Assembly (NCBI GenBank): GCA_965247965.1
Contig: OZ252053.1
Coordinates: 4,278,001-4,342,000 of the forward strand
Length of the DNA stretch: 64,000 bases
Direction of reading: 5' to 3'
Origin: UBA7328 sp965247965
Lineage (GTDB): Bacteria > Bacteroidota > Bacteroidia > Chitinophagales > Saprospiraceae
The number at the start of each line of letters is the position of its first letter. The stretch's first letter is position 1. This document shows positions 41,032 through 50,054 of the stretch, in pieces. The notes under the pieces were generated by a model. It saw only the letters and a program-made list of their open reading frames with translations, was not told the origin of the DNA and searched no databases. Both the position numbers and the translations under genes were made by a program.

Positions 41032-44000
41032 TTGAGAAATAAGTCGTACCTATTATTCACCATCTTTGGCATAAGTCTTTTATTCTCCTGTGCAACGCAG
41101 AAAAAGAGAAGCGAATTGAGTTGGCTGGCAAAAAAATACCACAATATGACAGCCAAATTCAACGGGTACTACAATGCTGATGTCATTATGGATGAGACTT
41201 TCGCAGCCCTTGATGATTCATACGAAGACAATTATAATCGCATTCTTGCCGTGTACCCATATGCAGCGGTAGAAACTTCAGAATCCGTACGACAGGAGTT
41301 AGACCGAGCTATTGCAAAGGTCACAAAGGTTTCTCGCCTCCACGAATCCAGTAAATGGGTCGATGACTGCTACGTACTCATGGGAAAGGCACAATACCTG
41401 CAAGGCAACTACGAGGCCGCCGAAGAAACCCTTGAATATTTTGTAAACAATTTTAACCCAAGGGATCCGGATTCAAGAATTTATAAAGAAAAAGAATCGA
41501 GTAGTCGTTCTAAGGCAAAACAGAGGCAGAAAAAGGCACAGGAAGCAAGAAAGCAGCGCCTAAAAGAGAGGAAAGAGAAGGAAAAACAAAGGGAGAAAGA
41601 TATAAAAGAAAAGAAAAAGGAGCGAAAGGAAATAAGCAAGGAAAGGGAACAAGCTCGAAAAGATCGTGAAAAATCAAACAGAGACGGAAAAAAAGCAGAT
41701 TCAAAGAAGTCAAATGAAAGAAAGCAAAAGATAAAAGAAAGGGAAGAAGTGGCCTCCGCATCAAAGGAGGACAAAAAAGATCTATCTGCAGAAGAGGCCC
41801 GAAAGCAAAGAATTAAAGAAAGAAAGCAACAAATTGCGGACAGAAGAAAGGCTGCCAAAGAGACGCAAAAAGAGCGAGAGAAACTTCGCGGTATGAGCCG
41901 CGAGGAGCGTAAAGCTGAGGAAGAGAAGAAAAAACAAGCCGAGGATACGCAGATCGCAAGTCCCGTCGAAGAAATAGAAGAAACTAAAGAAACCACCGAA
42001 GATATAGCCGTTGTAAAAGTAGTAGTGGAAGAAGAAGCAGAACCAGAGAGCTTAAAAGAAGAGGAGAGCGCGAAAAAAGAAGAAAGTGCCGAAAAGGAGG
42101 AAGAGGACAACAAAAAGAAATCCAAAAAACAAAGTAAACAAACAGAGCTCCAGGATCCCGCTAAAGGAGGCTTTTTTAAACATCAGCCAGCTTACTATGA
42201 GGGCATGATGTGGCTTGCCAAGACCTACATTGCCAGAGAAAATTTTGTGACTGCCAAATACTACATTGATCGTATAGAACAGGAGGAAGGCGTACCTGCA
42301 AAAGTGATCAATGAGATTCTGGTAGTCCGATCTGATCTGTACGTACAGCAGAAGAAATACGAAGACGCCGTAGCACCCTTAGAACAATCTATTGTATCCA
42401 CTAAGAATAAAAACCTTAAGGCCAGATATGCCTTTATTCTTGCACAAATACATCAGCTCAATGGCAATCCGGCCGAAGCTGCAGAAGCCTTCGCTAAAGT
42501 CGAAAAATACAGTAAGAAATACGAAATGAGCTTAAATGCTCAACTCAACCAGGTAAAAAGTGGTTGGGCAGGTGGGCATACTCATTTCGACCGTGCTATG
42601 AGGGAACTGCGCCGCATGATAAGAGATAAGAAGAACGCAGAACTTGTAGGAGCCATTTACTTCACAAGAGCAGAAATTAAATTGGCAGCAAATGACAAGA
42701 CAGGAGCAATCGAAGATTTCGAAAACGCACTGTCATCGAGTGTTTCTACTATCAACACAATCGAAAGCTATTACCGCCTGGGTACATTGTATTACGGCTT
42801 AGAAGAATATGTAAGGGCCAAGAGCTATTTTGACAGTACGGCAATGTCGATGTCCAAAAAGGATGATCGCTATACCCAGATAGTGCGCCAAAAGGACAAT
42901 TTAAGGGAAGTGGTAAAGAACATTCTAATCATCCAGGAGAAAGACAGTCTTTTGGAAATGAGCAAACTTTCAGAGGCCGAACTCATAGCTTATGCGGAAG
43001 GAATTATTGCCGAAAGGGAGCGGCAAGCTGCAAAGGCTTTCGAAGTTACGGCTGGCGCTCCGCCACCTGCTAAAACTACAGGTGGAGAAAGTAAGTTTTT
43101 TGCTTATAATAACCGCTCTGTGCAAAAGGGCAAGCAAGATTTTTCCAAAAGATGGGGAAACAGGGCGCTTGAGGACGATTGGAGGCGGTCCAGCAGACAA
43201 TCGTCTATCATAGTGGAAGAAGAAGTAAAAACCCTGGAAGAGTTGGATGAGGATCGGCAAAAGGAGATCGAAAAAATACTCCGGCCCATACCCAAGAATA
43301 AAAGAGAAAAAACGGCGACTCGTGCAAAAGTCGAACAGGCCTATTTTGATCTCGGCATCGCATATCGGAATTATATCAAGAACTACAAGAAGTCGGCAGA
43401 AGCGTTGGAGGCATTTATTGCTCGTTTTCCCAAAGGAAAAAATGTACTCGATTCCTATTATTACCTATATCTCAATTACAAAGATCTCGGGGATGCAGCA
43501 CAATCTCAAATGTTTTACGATCGGATCACGCGCAATTATCCAAGATCCGACTATGCCAAAGTCTTGAAAGACCCGTCTTACGCTCTGCAGCTATTGACTG
43601 AGGAGAAAAAAGTCCAGAACGCGTATGACGCAGCGTATCAATATTTTGACCAAGCGGATTTTCAGTCGGCCTATGATGCAATAATTAAAGCAAAAAAAGG
43701 CTTTGGCAACGAACACGATCTGGTTGCCAAATACGATCTGCTGGAGGCCATGTGCATCGGTCATCTCAAAGGCAAAGACTCCTATGTGGCCGCACTAAAA
43801 ACTGTGGTCATCAAACATATCAACACTCCTGAGCAAACGAAGGCGAGGGAAATGCTTAGATTTTTGAGAGGTGATTCGGAAGCATTTGACGGTGAAATAT
43901 CTAATGAAGAATTAGAGGACTTTACTCGAGACGACGACAAACTACACTACATTATCATTTCACTATTCGAAGCGGATGGAAACCTGGTTAATGAAGCTAA

Positions 44001-44301
44001 AAATTCGATCAATTTATACAACGCGTCAAAATACAAAGACAGGCGAATCCGCTCCACATCAATCTATCTTAATCAAAAAACCAAAACTCATCTTGTCCTC
44101 CTGCGGAGATTTGAAAATAAAAAAGTAGCAATGGACTATTTTGTCGAAATCAGTAAGGATGCAGATGAGTTTTTAAACCCTGCAAAATTTTCCTATGAGA
44201 TCTTCGCCGTAAATCAGAAGAATTATAGAGAGATCGTCAAGCAGAAATCGATAAGAACATATAGGCTATTTTTTGAGACCTATTATTTGATTGGAGAGTG
44301 A
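41032..44301 (+). CDS. SprE/PorW-like TPR lipoprotein of the type IX secretion system
   Basis: About 1089 residues from TTG 41032 (MRNKSYLLFTIFGISLLFS then Cys), chosen because it gives a standard lipoprotein signal; TTG 40987 would add 15 residues and no ATG is available. Mature start CATQKKRSELSWLAKKYHNM and the TPR arrays flanking it match SprE/PorW, a lipoprotein needed for T9SS secretion and gliding. Between the first TPR block and the second is an unusual insertion of about 220 residues almost only Lys, Glu, Arg, Ser, Asp (DNA 41488-42140), a predicted charged helix. The C-terminal FAVNQKNYREIVKQ segment also fits the family. Confidence 0.85.
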   Translation: MRNKSYLLFTIFGISLLFSCATQKKRSELSWLAKKYHNMTAKFNGYYNADVIMDETFAALDDSYEDNYNRILAVYPYAAVETSESVRQELDRAIAKVTKVSRLHESSKWVDDCYVLMGKAQYLQGNYEAAEETLEYFVNNFNPRDPDSRIYKEKESSSRSKAKQRQKKAQEARKQRLKERKEKEKQREKDIKEKKKERKEISKEREQARKDREKSNRDGKKADSKKSNERKQKIKEREEVASASKEDKKDLSAEEARKQRIKERKQQIADRRKAAKETQKEREKLRGMSREERKAEEEKKKQAEDTQIASPVEEIEETKETTEDIAVVKVVVEEEAEPESLKEEESAKKEESAEKEEEDNKKKSKKQSKQTELQDPAKGGFFKHQPAYYEGMMWLAKTYIARENFVTAKYYIDRIEQEEGVPAKVINEILVVRSDLYVQQKKYEDAVAPLEQSIVSTKNKNLKARYAFILAQIHQLNGNPAEAAEAFAKVEKYSKKYEMSLNAQLNQVKSGWAGGHTHFDRAMRELRRMIRDKKNAELVGAIYFTRAEIKLAANDKTGAIEDFENALSSSVSTINTIESYYRLGTLYYGLEEYVRAKSYFDSTAMSMSKKDDRYTQIVRQKDNLREVVKNILIIQEKDSLLEMSKLSEAELIAYAEGIIAERERQAAKAFEVTAGAPPPAKTTGGESKFFAYNNRSVQKGKQDFSKRWGNRALEDDWRRSSRQSSIIVEEEVKTLEELDEDRQKEIEKILRPIPKNKREKTATRAKVEQAYFDLGIAYRNYIKNYKKSAEALEAFIARFPKGKNVLDSYYYLYLNYKDLGDAAQSQMFYDRITRNYPRSDYAKVLKDPSYALQLLTEEKKVQNAYDAAYQYFDQADFQSAYDAIIKAKKGFGNEHDLVAKYDLLEAMCIGHLKGKDSYVAALKTVVIKHINTPEQTKAREMLRFLRGDSEAFDGEISNEELEDFTRDDDKLHYIIISLFEADGNLVNEAKNSINLYNASKYKDRRIRSTSIYLNQKTKTHLVLLRRFENKKVAMDYFVEISKDADEFLNPAKFSYEIFAVNQKNYREIVKQKSIRTYRLFFETYYLIGE

Positions 44302-44332
44302 TGGTGTTGCCGGTTGTGGGTTACAGGTCATT

Positions 44333-44710
44333 TTATTTCTTAACAATTCTACTCAAGAAATAAGTATCCATTACTAAATAGTATACATAGATCAAAATAA
44401 ACTCAATAACGTAATGAATACTTTCCGGCTCGAATATTTCTTTTACGAACAACACCCATATGAATGAGATAATCAACCTGACCAGGGCAATTCCTCCCGT
44501 GAAAACTAAAAAGGGCGATTGGCTGCCTTTTTTTATGCCCTTTTTAATAAAATACAGCGCTATAAATGTCAGAATAGCAAATATCAAGGAACTTCCTAGT
44601 ATATTGAAAAGTAGGCTCTCAAATCCAAAGAAATAACTGGAAAGTAAAAACAGGCCAATCAGCAGGGCATTACCCGAAATGAGAATGGAAATGATCCTAA
44701 TCCAGTTCAT
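44333..44710 (-). CDS. four-helix membrane protein, possibly AtpI-like
   Basis: A 125-residue protein with four hydrophobic segments (SILISGNALLIGLFLLSSYF, LGSSLIFAILTFIALYFI, VFTGGIALVRLIISFIWVLF, YVIEFILIYVYYLVMDTYFL) and KKGIKKGS in a loop. It starts in a 4-bp ATGA overlap with the AtpZ-like gene, which suggests an ATP synthase assembly role like AtpI. The ATP synthase genes themselves are not in the window. AtpI assignment is inference from size and context. Confidence 0.6.
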   Translation of the reverse strand: MNWIRIISILISGNALLIGLFLLSSYFFGFESLLFNILGSSLIFAILTFIALYFIKKGIKKGSQSPFLVFTGGIALVRLIISFIWVLFVKEIFEPESIHYVIEFILIYVYYLVMDTYFLSRIVKK

Positions 44711-44919
44711 TCACCATCTTTCTCCAGATCTCGATACAATTTGTAGAAATAAGCTGCAAAAAACAGAATAACCAGGATGGCACCGAAAATGGGTTTATCC
44801 AACCCTAATTTTTTATCTATGAAATTACCGGCAAACCAACCTACAAAAATGTAAGCAAACATCTGGAATACAATACCTGCATACTTGGTATAGGCGGTAT
44901 GTGGTTTCTCTTTTGTGAT
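44707..44919 (-). CDS. AtpZ/AtpI-like small membrane protein without a normal start codon
   Basis: A frame of about 70 residues ending TGA 44707-44709 with the AtpZ pattern: KPHTAYTKYAGIVFQMFAYI, FVGWFAGNFIDKKLGLDKP, then a second hydrophobic helix and KLYRDLEKDGE. The conserved part begins before the only in-frame ATG (44862). Between the upstream in-frame stop and that ATG there is no ATG, GTG or TTG; ATC 44919 is the best-placed alternative. Either a rare start is used or a base is missing. It lies 10 bp after the bactofilin gene and overlaps the next gene, so it is operonic. Confidence 0.6.
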   Translation of the reverse strand: MTKEKPHTAYTKYAGIVFQMFAYIFVGWFAGNFIDKKLGLDKPIFGAILVILFFAAYFYKLYRDLEKDGE

Positions 44920-44926
44920 GGTGGTT

Positions 44927-45397
44927 TTATAGTACTACCTCTTCTTCTTTCAGGAGGGTTTCTGCAGAAATTTCTTTTTTTCGATCCTTTGGCGTTGTAA
45001 TCGGCGTACTCTCAATTCGATTCATACTGCAACTGACATTAAAAACTGCGCCGGGTTGGACCATAAGCTGAGTCGTTGTAATATCACCGTCTATTTTAGC
45101 TGATTCCTTGACGTGAAGCAATTCTTTTACTTTGATAGTGCCTGTGATCTGCCCTTCTATCAGCCCGTTTTGACAATCGACATCTCCTGTAATTTTACCG
45201 TGTTCGCCAAGTATAAGTCTTCCTTTACAATTGAGATTTCCTTTTATTTCGCCGTCTATTCTGATGTCCGATTCGGTGCTAATACTTCCTTCTACAAAAG
45301 TGCCGGGCCCCAAACTGTTTACAGTTGAAGAGCTCATTGTGAGGCCATTGGATCCGTTTTTGGAAGGGTTGCTTTTTCCATTGTTGTTCTTGAACAT
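44927..45397 (-). CDS. bactofilin (polymer-forming cytoskeletal protein)
   Basis: A 156-residue bactofilin. The core VEGSISTESDIRIDGEIKGN through CKGRLILGEHGKITGDVDCQ and on to DGDITTTQLMVQPGAVF shows the regular right-handed beta-helix turns; both termini are disordered. Bactofilins self-assemble without nucleotide and position cell-wall enzymes, often M23 peptidases; one is encoded about 4 kb away. First gene of an operon with the AtpZ-like and AtpI-like genes. Confidence 0.92.
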   Translation of the reverse strand: MFKNNNGKSNPSKNGSNGLTMSSSTVNSLGPGTFVEGSISTESDIRIDGEIKGNLNCKGRLILGEHGKITGDVDCQNGLIEGQITGTIKVKELLHVKESAKIDGDITTTQLMVQPGAVFNVSCSMNRIESTPITTPKDRKKEISAETLLKEEEVVL

Positions 45398-45605
45398 TTT
45401 TTCCTGGTTGATTTGTTTATTAATGAGTATTCTCTGTGCGCATTTCTTAGGTGAGGGCCAAATCTACAAAAAGCAAGACTCCTCTTGTCTATGCGAATAT
45501 ATACACATTGAAAATAAACGAGCTAGGGTAAACCCTCGATTTGATTTATTTTAGAAAAGTTCAAATATTGAGGTGGATTCAATAGAGCAATACCAACTCA
45601 AATGG

Positions 45606-46700
45606 CTAGAAAGTGGGACAGTACACGCCTCTACTTTCACTTCCACAAAAGAGGTAGGTCACTGATAATTCGAAGGAACCATTGGCTGTGCTTCCTGTAG
45701 CCAACTCGCTTATGTTGTAATCATAAGAAAAGCCAAAGCCGTAGTTGAGATATTCAAATCTCGTAGCAATAATTATGGCATCAGAATGCAGAGATTTGGT
45801 GAAGCTTCCGGGGGTATCTCCTGCACTCACTGCATTGCCGAGGCGATACCATAGTCCGATTTGCAAAAATTGACTGGACTGCTGATTTCCGTCAATAGCT
45901 AGTCTTATTGCTGATCCGGCATTGATTTCCATATGAGGGCCTTGATCGAGATAAATGATATTGGGCAATACGCTCATTTTCTTATTTACGGCAAATTCAC
46001 CACCGGCATGGACGGTCAGTCTTGAAAATAAACTCTCTACGGAACCCAGAAAGGAAACATTGGGTTGATTTAAATGATGCATTGCGGCACCAGCATAAAA
46101 GCTATTTTTATCGATTGTGGCAAACCACAACAGGCCTCCGGATAAATCGGGATATAGAAAATTGTTGTTTTGTATTACTTCCGGGAATCCTTGGGTAGGA
46201 TCAAACTGTCCATTTGACACTTGAGTCGGCCATCTGAGATCACCTGGGCTTACTCTTCTTTGTGTCATTCCGCCTTCCGCTCCCGCTACCAGGTAATGTG
46301 AATTGTTTTTGTTGCCCGCAATCTTTTTGCTGAATGAAAAAGATAATTTGCCCTGTCGTGTGCCAAATCTTGAAGCCCCTGCTACATCGGCCCAAAGCCC
46401 TCCTCCTACACCAAAATAATCTGTACGTCCAACAGCAATTTTACGGTCATAGGAAACAGAATACGTGTTGTACGCATTGGAGCCGAGCACTGCCGCCCAC
46501 TGATTTCGATAATTGCCTACTACTCTCTGCGAACAATTCATCACTCCAGTCATTGCCGGATTGAGATTCAATGGCGATAGGTAGAATTGCGAAAAATGGA
46601 TATCCTGGGCTTGCACGCCAATGATGGTAAGAGCGAATAAGCAAGTCAGCCAGGGACTGATCAGCCTATGGTTGAAGTAACAAAATTTTTTAATTCTCAT
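45606..46700 (-). CDS. PorP/SprF-family type IX secretion outer-membrane protein
   Basis: About 364 residues from ATG 46700 (TTG 46709 also in frame). A signal peptide (SPWLTCLFALTIIGVQAQ) precedes DIHFSQFYLSPLNLNPAMTG, the family signature, and a beta-barrel with repeated strands ending in SFELSVTYLFCGSESRG. PorP/SprF proteins are outer-membrane partners of T9SS and of gliding-motility adhesins; genomes carry many paralogues. It is alone here, without the usual adjacent adhesin. Confidence 0.88.
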   Translation of the reverse strand: MRIKKFCYFNHRLISPWLTCLFALTIIGVQAQDIHFSQFYLSPLNLNPAMTGVMNCSQRVVGNYRNQWAAVLGSNAYNTYSVSYDRKIAVGRTDYFGVGGGLWADVAGASRFGTRQGKLSFSFSKKIAGNKNNSHYLVAGAEGGMTQRRVSPGDLRWPTQVSNGQFDPTQGFPEVIQNNNFLYPDLSGGLLWFATIDKNSFYAGAAMHHLNQPNVSFLGSVESLFSRLTVHAGGEFAVNKKMSVLPNIIYLDQGPHMEINAGSAIRLAIDGNQQSSQFLQIGLWYRLGNAVSAGDTPGSFTKSLHSDAIIIATRFEYLNYGFGFSYDYNISELATGSTANGSFELSVTYLFCGSESRGVYCPTF

Positions 46701-46999
46701 CAGAGACAATTTTCCTTAGTGCAAAATTTTGGACTATGACTTTAGAACGAGATAGTAGTTGGTATTATTAAAGGTAAATTGTTTTTTTTGACTAAAAAAT
46801 TACCACTTTACTTTTAGTATCTCAGTGTTTACTAATTCATTATCATTCTCACCAAGGTAGGAAACAATAATTGAGCCTAACCTTCATATTATAACTATTC
46901 GTAAAGTATTATTCTATTGTTATGTAAATTACTTTACAATGTTCTTGCAACAGGCCTAGATTTTAAATGGTTAGTAATTGTCAATGTCTCTTGAATCTC

Positions 47000-47260
47000 T
47001 TATGATAACGGGTCTATTTTCTTGAAGGATTCCAATTTCTGCCCTTTAAGCCAATTTCCCATTAACTCTTCCTGATGCAAGTTCGCCCATTCGACGACAA
47101 GGCCTAAGGCTCTGGGATGAATGTTTCCGGCAATTACGTGCAGATGCCTAATGTCTACTTGCACTTGCTCTCCGCCGTATTGGGCATGAAAATGTGGTGG
47201 CGCATGATCGTCAGGATACATGTAAATTGATATCCCAAAGAAGCGGCTAATTAACGGCAT
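47000..47260 (-). CDS. DUF4160 protein
   Basis: An 86-residue protein with the DUF4160 signature: MPLISRFFGISIYMYPDDHA then PPHFHAQYGGEQVQVDI. It overlaps the upstream DUF2442 gene by 14 bp. The two families are often paired, and the pairing and size look toxin-antitoxin-like, but no activity is established. Downstream of it is a 290-bp AT-rich gap. Confidence 0.82.
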   Translation of the reverse strand: MPLISRFFGISIYMYPDDHAPPHFHAQYGGEQVQVDIRHLHVIAGNIHPRALGLVVEWANLHQEELMGNWLKGQKLESFKKIDPLS

Positions 47261-47534
47261 TGAGTGGCACTTCTTTCAAATAGATGCTTTCAGGATCAAT
47301 TCCTTTCAATTTGAAGTATAGGCTATCTGGGCAAAGGTCAATTTCTTCGCTCCAGCTTAGTGCCCCACTTTCCTTGTTGATATATGCATCTTCAAATTTT
47401 ATTTCATCATCCCAGGCTTTGAATATTCCTTTATGAGCCAAGTGGGATAGGTCTACGGTTCCCTCCGTTCCATCTCTGTATTGTAGCCATATCTTAAATT
47501 TCGAAATTGGCTTAACCTTTTGCAGTTTATTCAT
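47247..47534 (-). CDS. DUF2442 protein
   Basis: A 95-residue protein: VKPISKFKIWLQYRDGTEGT, LSHLAHKGIFKAW and GALSWSEEIDLCPDSLY are DUF2442 hallmarks. It is the first gene of a two-gene unit with the overlapping DUF4160 gene. Function unknown. Confidence 0.82.
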   Translation of the reverse strand: MNKLQKVKPISKFKIWLQYRDGTEGTVDLSHLAHKGIFKAWDDEIKFEDAYINKESGALSWSEEIDLCPDSLYFKLKGIDPESIYLKEVPLNAVN

Positions 47535-47578
47535 CCAATTTTCTCTTTGATTATTTCAAGTTACGAATTTTCTCTCAA

Positions 47579-48757
47579 TCATATCAATCGATAATATCTT
47601 TCGACAAGTTCAAACACTAGGTTTCCGTTTCCAAAATTCCCTTCTAAAGCCACCAATCCCGGTTTCTTACCTTTTTCAATTGAACCCAATTCATCATACC
47701 CCAGAGCCTCCGCGCCATAATAAGAAGACCATTTGACCAAGGTCTCACTATCCAAATAAGACTGATACTTCTGAATAGTTTTTAATTCTTCAAATATTGA
47801 CAATTGCCAATTAGACGAAAGGCTATCGGTGCCAATAGCCATTTTCGCATTTTGATTCATAAATTTCCTGTAATCGGGAAGCTTATTTTCGATAAAAAGA
47901 TTAGCATTCGGACAAGTCACCCAATAGCAATTTTGATTCCAATCGTGCGCGGCTGTAATGTCTTCTTCCGTACTCATCGTATTATGGATGAATAATGTCT
48001 TTTGGCTAGGATGCATATTGTCCAATGCATAATGGATTGAGGTCTTACCTGTCGCTTTAAATTCGTTGATGTCAATTCCAAAAGATTCAAAGAATTCGAT
48101 GAGGCCTCCTTTTCTATTTGTAAAAAATTCATTCTCGTGCCAGGTCTCTTGGTTGTGGAGGCTTACCGTTTTTGCGGCGGTATTTTGATCGTTTATCAAG
48201 CGAAATAGCCTTTTCGAAACAGTGTAGGGAGCATGAGGTACGCAGCTTTTTTTGTTGCCGTTACTATCTGACTGGCCGTCGTAGACTTCCAAATATTGTC
48301 GGAATAACGTCTCCGCTTGATCTTCCTGCAAAAGATCAAACATTTCTACGAACGTATAATAATTTATTAAGCTTTTCGATTTACAGGCTGCCGTATCCAA
48401 TTGATTGGAAATATCGCCAACGGCTACGATGCCATTGTTATACATTTCTTCATCCGCAGTGTATGTGGCTTCCTGAATTACTTCTTTGGGAAAATCTCTT
48501 TGAGTGACCACCGACTTAATGAAGGGAATTAGGCCTGTTCCCGTTGCTAAGCGATCTTTGAGATGTGAAAGTTCCAGGTGACAATGTGCATTGACGAAAC
48601 CTGGTACTATCGCACCGGTAATGTGCAGCACATCTGCGCTAACCGAATCCGATTTTACAATGTCTATGATAGTGCCATCGTCATCGGTAACTATTACTTT
48701 GCCGCTAATAGGAGCGCGTGTATTTGTATAGATTTGGTCGGCGGTGAAATACTTCAT
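47579..48757 (-). CDS. amidohydrolase-family deaminase-like protein
   Basis: About 392 residues from ATG 48757; an upstream TTG would add six. It has the metal-dependent amidohydrolase layout: GFVNAHCHLELSHLK (first His pair), PHAPYTVS, SLHNQETWHENEFF, IHNTMSTEED and the late Asp in AIGTDSLSSN. It is close to the cytosine/S-adenosylhomocysteine/aminofutalosine deaminase branch. Substrate not assignable. Convergent or unrelated neighbours give no hint. Confidence 0.82.
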   Translation of the reverse strand: MKYFTADQIYTNTRAPISGKVIVTDDDGTIIDIVKSDSVSADVLHITGAIVPGFVNAHCHLELSHLKDRLATGTGLIPFIKSVVTQRDFPKEVIQEATYTADEEMYNNGIVAVGDISNQLDTAACKSKSLINYYTFVEMFDLLQEDQAETLFRQYLEVYDGQSDSNGNKKSCVPHAPYTVSKRLFRLINDQNTAAKTVSLHNQETWHENEFFTNRKGGLIEFFESFGIDINEFKATGKTSIHYALDNMHPSQKTLFIHNTMSTEEDITAAHDWNQNCYWVTCPNANLFIENKLPDYRKFMNQNAKMAIGTDSLSSNWQLSIFEELKTIQKYQSYLDSETLVKWSSYYGAEALGYDELGSIEKGKKPGLVALEGNFGNGNLVFELVERYYRLI

Positions 48758-48804
48758 GAAGATTTTGAGAATCAACCCCTAAAGTATAACTCATTTTGAA
48801 AGGG

Positions 48805-49299
48805 TTACTGTACTATCGCAGCAATCTTCTTCTCAAGTTTCTTTTCATAACCTGGGAAATATCCTTGTTGAACAGATTGGACCTGGCCTTCACCATCTAC
48901 GAGGATAGAAAATGGAATGCCTCTTATACCGAGAGCACTGATAAATTCCTGGTTCACATCGTGAAGAAAGGTGAAATCCCAATCATTTCTTTCAAACATG
49001 GCTTTGGCGTTATTGAGCATTGGAGGGATATCTACGCTTGCGGCAACGATCTCGACATTGTACTTTTCTTTCCACTCCGGGTAGACTTTGTCCAATGCTT
49101 TGAGTTCCATTCTGCAGGGGCCGCACCATGTTGCCCATAGACTAATGAGTTTTGGATTACCTTGCTGCGAATATTTTTGGATTTCTATGTTCTTTCCATC
49201 AATCGTATTCAGATTCGCATTAGGAAGAATGTTGTCTTGGCCATTAGCGCATAAACTGAAGCAGAGAAGAAATGAAAAGATCAGGACTATATATCTCAT
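48805..49299 (-). CDS. TlpA-like exported thioredoxin
   Basis: A 164-residue protein with signal MRYIVLIFSFLLCFSLCANG and a thioredoxin fold; the active site WATWCGPC carries C59 and C62, and RGIPFSILVDGEG holds the cis-proline. The AlkA-type insert of TlpA-like reductases (VDIPPMLNNAKAMFERNDWD) is present. It would reduce disulfides in the periplasm, for example for cytochrome c maturation. It is 48 bp upstream of the amidohydrolase on the same strand. Confidence 0.88.
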   Translation of the reverse strand: MRYIVLIFSFLLCFSLCANGQDNILPNANLNTIDGKNIEIQKYSQQGNPKLISLWATWCGPCRMELKALDKVYPEWKEKYNVEIVAASVDIPPMLNNAKAMFERNDWDFTFLHDVNQEFISALGIRGIPFSILVDGEGQVQSVQQGYFPGYEKKLEKKIAAIVQ

Positions 49300-49637
49300 G
49301 CTTTTTCTTTTGGAAACTCAAAAATTAGGCTAATAAGTCATAGTAGGGTTGTTTTAACCATAGTTTAACGAGAAATAACGAAATGAAGTGTAGGGGAGGC
49401 AATTCCTGTCCCCGGACAGGCGTACCATGAAATCGATCCCCATGTTTTGATTTTGCCCTTTGCTTTGATCATGTAGATTTTTTTGAGAGCGGCCAATAAA
49501 CCTGCCAGCCGCACAGGCGGTACCATTTCACAACGGAACTTTACCAGTTCACTGCTTCTCAAAGCATTCAATCATAACAGTTTAGGTAACTTAGTCAAGG
49601 CCATTTTGTACAGCTGTAACTTAAGTTGTTGCTCATA
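49300..49637. other. 338-bp divergent intergenic region
   Basis: Lies between the TlpA-like gene and the TonB-receptor remnant, so it should carry both promoters. A 68-codon minus-strand frame (49365-49571) covers it but has no recognisable motif and is not called. No clear hairpin or -7 box found. Confidence 0.4.
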
Positions 49638-50030
49638 ATGCACCTAGCAAAATATTTTCATCTCTTTCCATTGATTACTGCTTGCGCAATATCGCTCATT
49701 AGCCATGCCCAAGTGGATAGTACAAAAACATCTTCAGACCTTTTTGCGCTCACCGCTGAAGATGTGACCTCCGACAAAAGCTTTATCCTCTCCTTACTCA
49801 ACCAGAAAACTACAACAGTGACACAATTAGAACAATTTGCGTCCGAAGCAGCAGCTACAGTCTACGTCATTTCTAGAGACCAAATAAAGAACAGAGGCTA
49901 TCAAAATATGCTGGACATCCTCGGCGACATTCCGGAAGTCGAAATACAACGGTACGGCTCACCTGAATTCAACCAGCATATTTCTCTCCGCGGCGTTGCC
50001 GACAAAGGCAAATTGATATGCCTAGTTTAG
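49638..50030 (+). pseudogene. TonB-dependent receptor, N-terminal remnant
   Basis: From ATG 49638: a signal peptide (MHLAKYFHLFPLITACAISL, cut after SHAQ) and most of a plug domain, AATVYVISRDQIKNRGYQNM and LDILGDIPEVEIQRYGSPEF, then ISLRGVADKGK where homologues continue with a LLDG-type segment. The frame then stops and no barrel follows; the next sequence is the 3' end of the acylase gene on the other strand. At about 131 residues against 700 or more for a receptor it cannot work. Likely the stump of a deletion. Confidence 0.8.
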
Positions 50031-50054
50031 TGGAGCGCCAACCTCCCGGATGGT

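Noticed and set aside
41481..42125. Long Ser/Phe/Leu-rich minus-strand frame inside the SprE/PorW-like gene
   Set aside because: It is the antisense shadow of the Lys/Glu-rich insertion; its composition follows from AAR/GAR codons on the other strand.
49365..49571. 68-codon minus-strand frame in the TlpA/TonB gap
   Set aside because: No recognisable motif, no start context, and it occupies a region that must hold divergent promoters.
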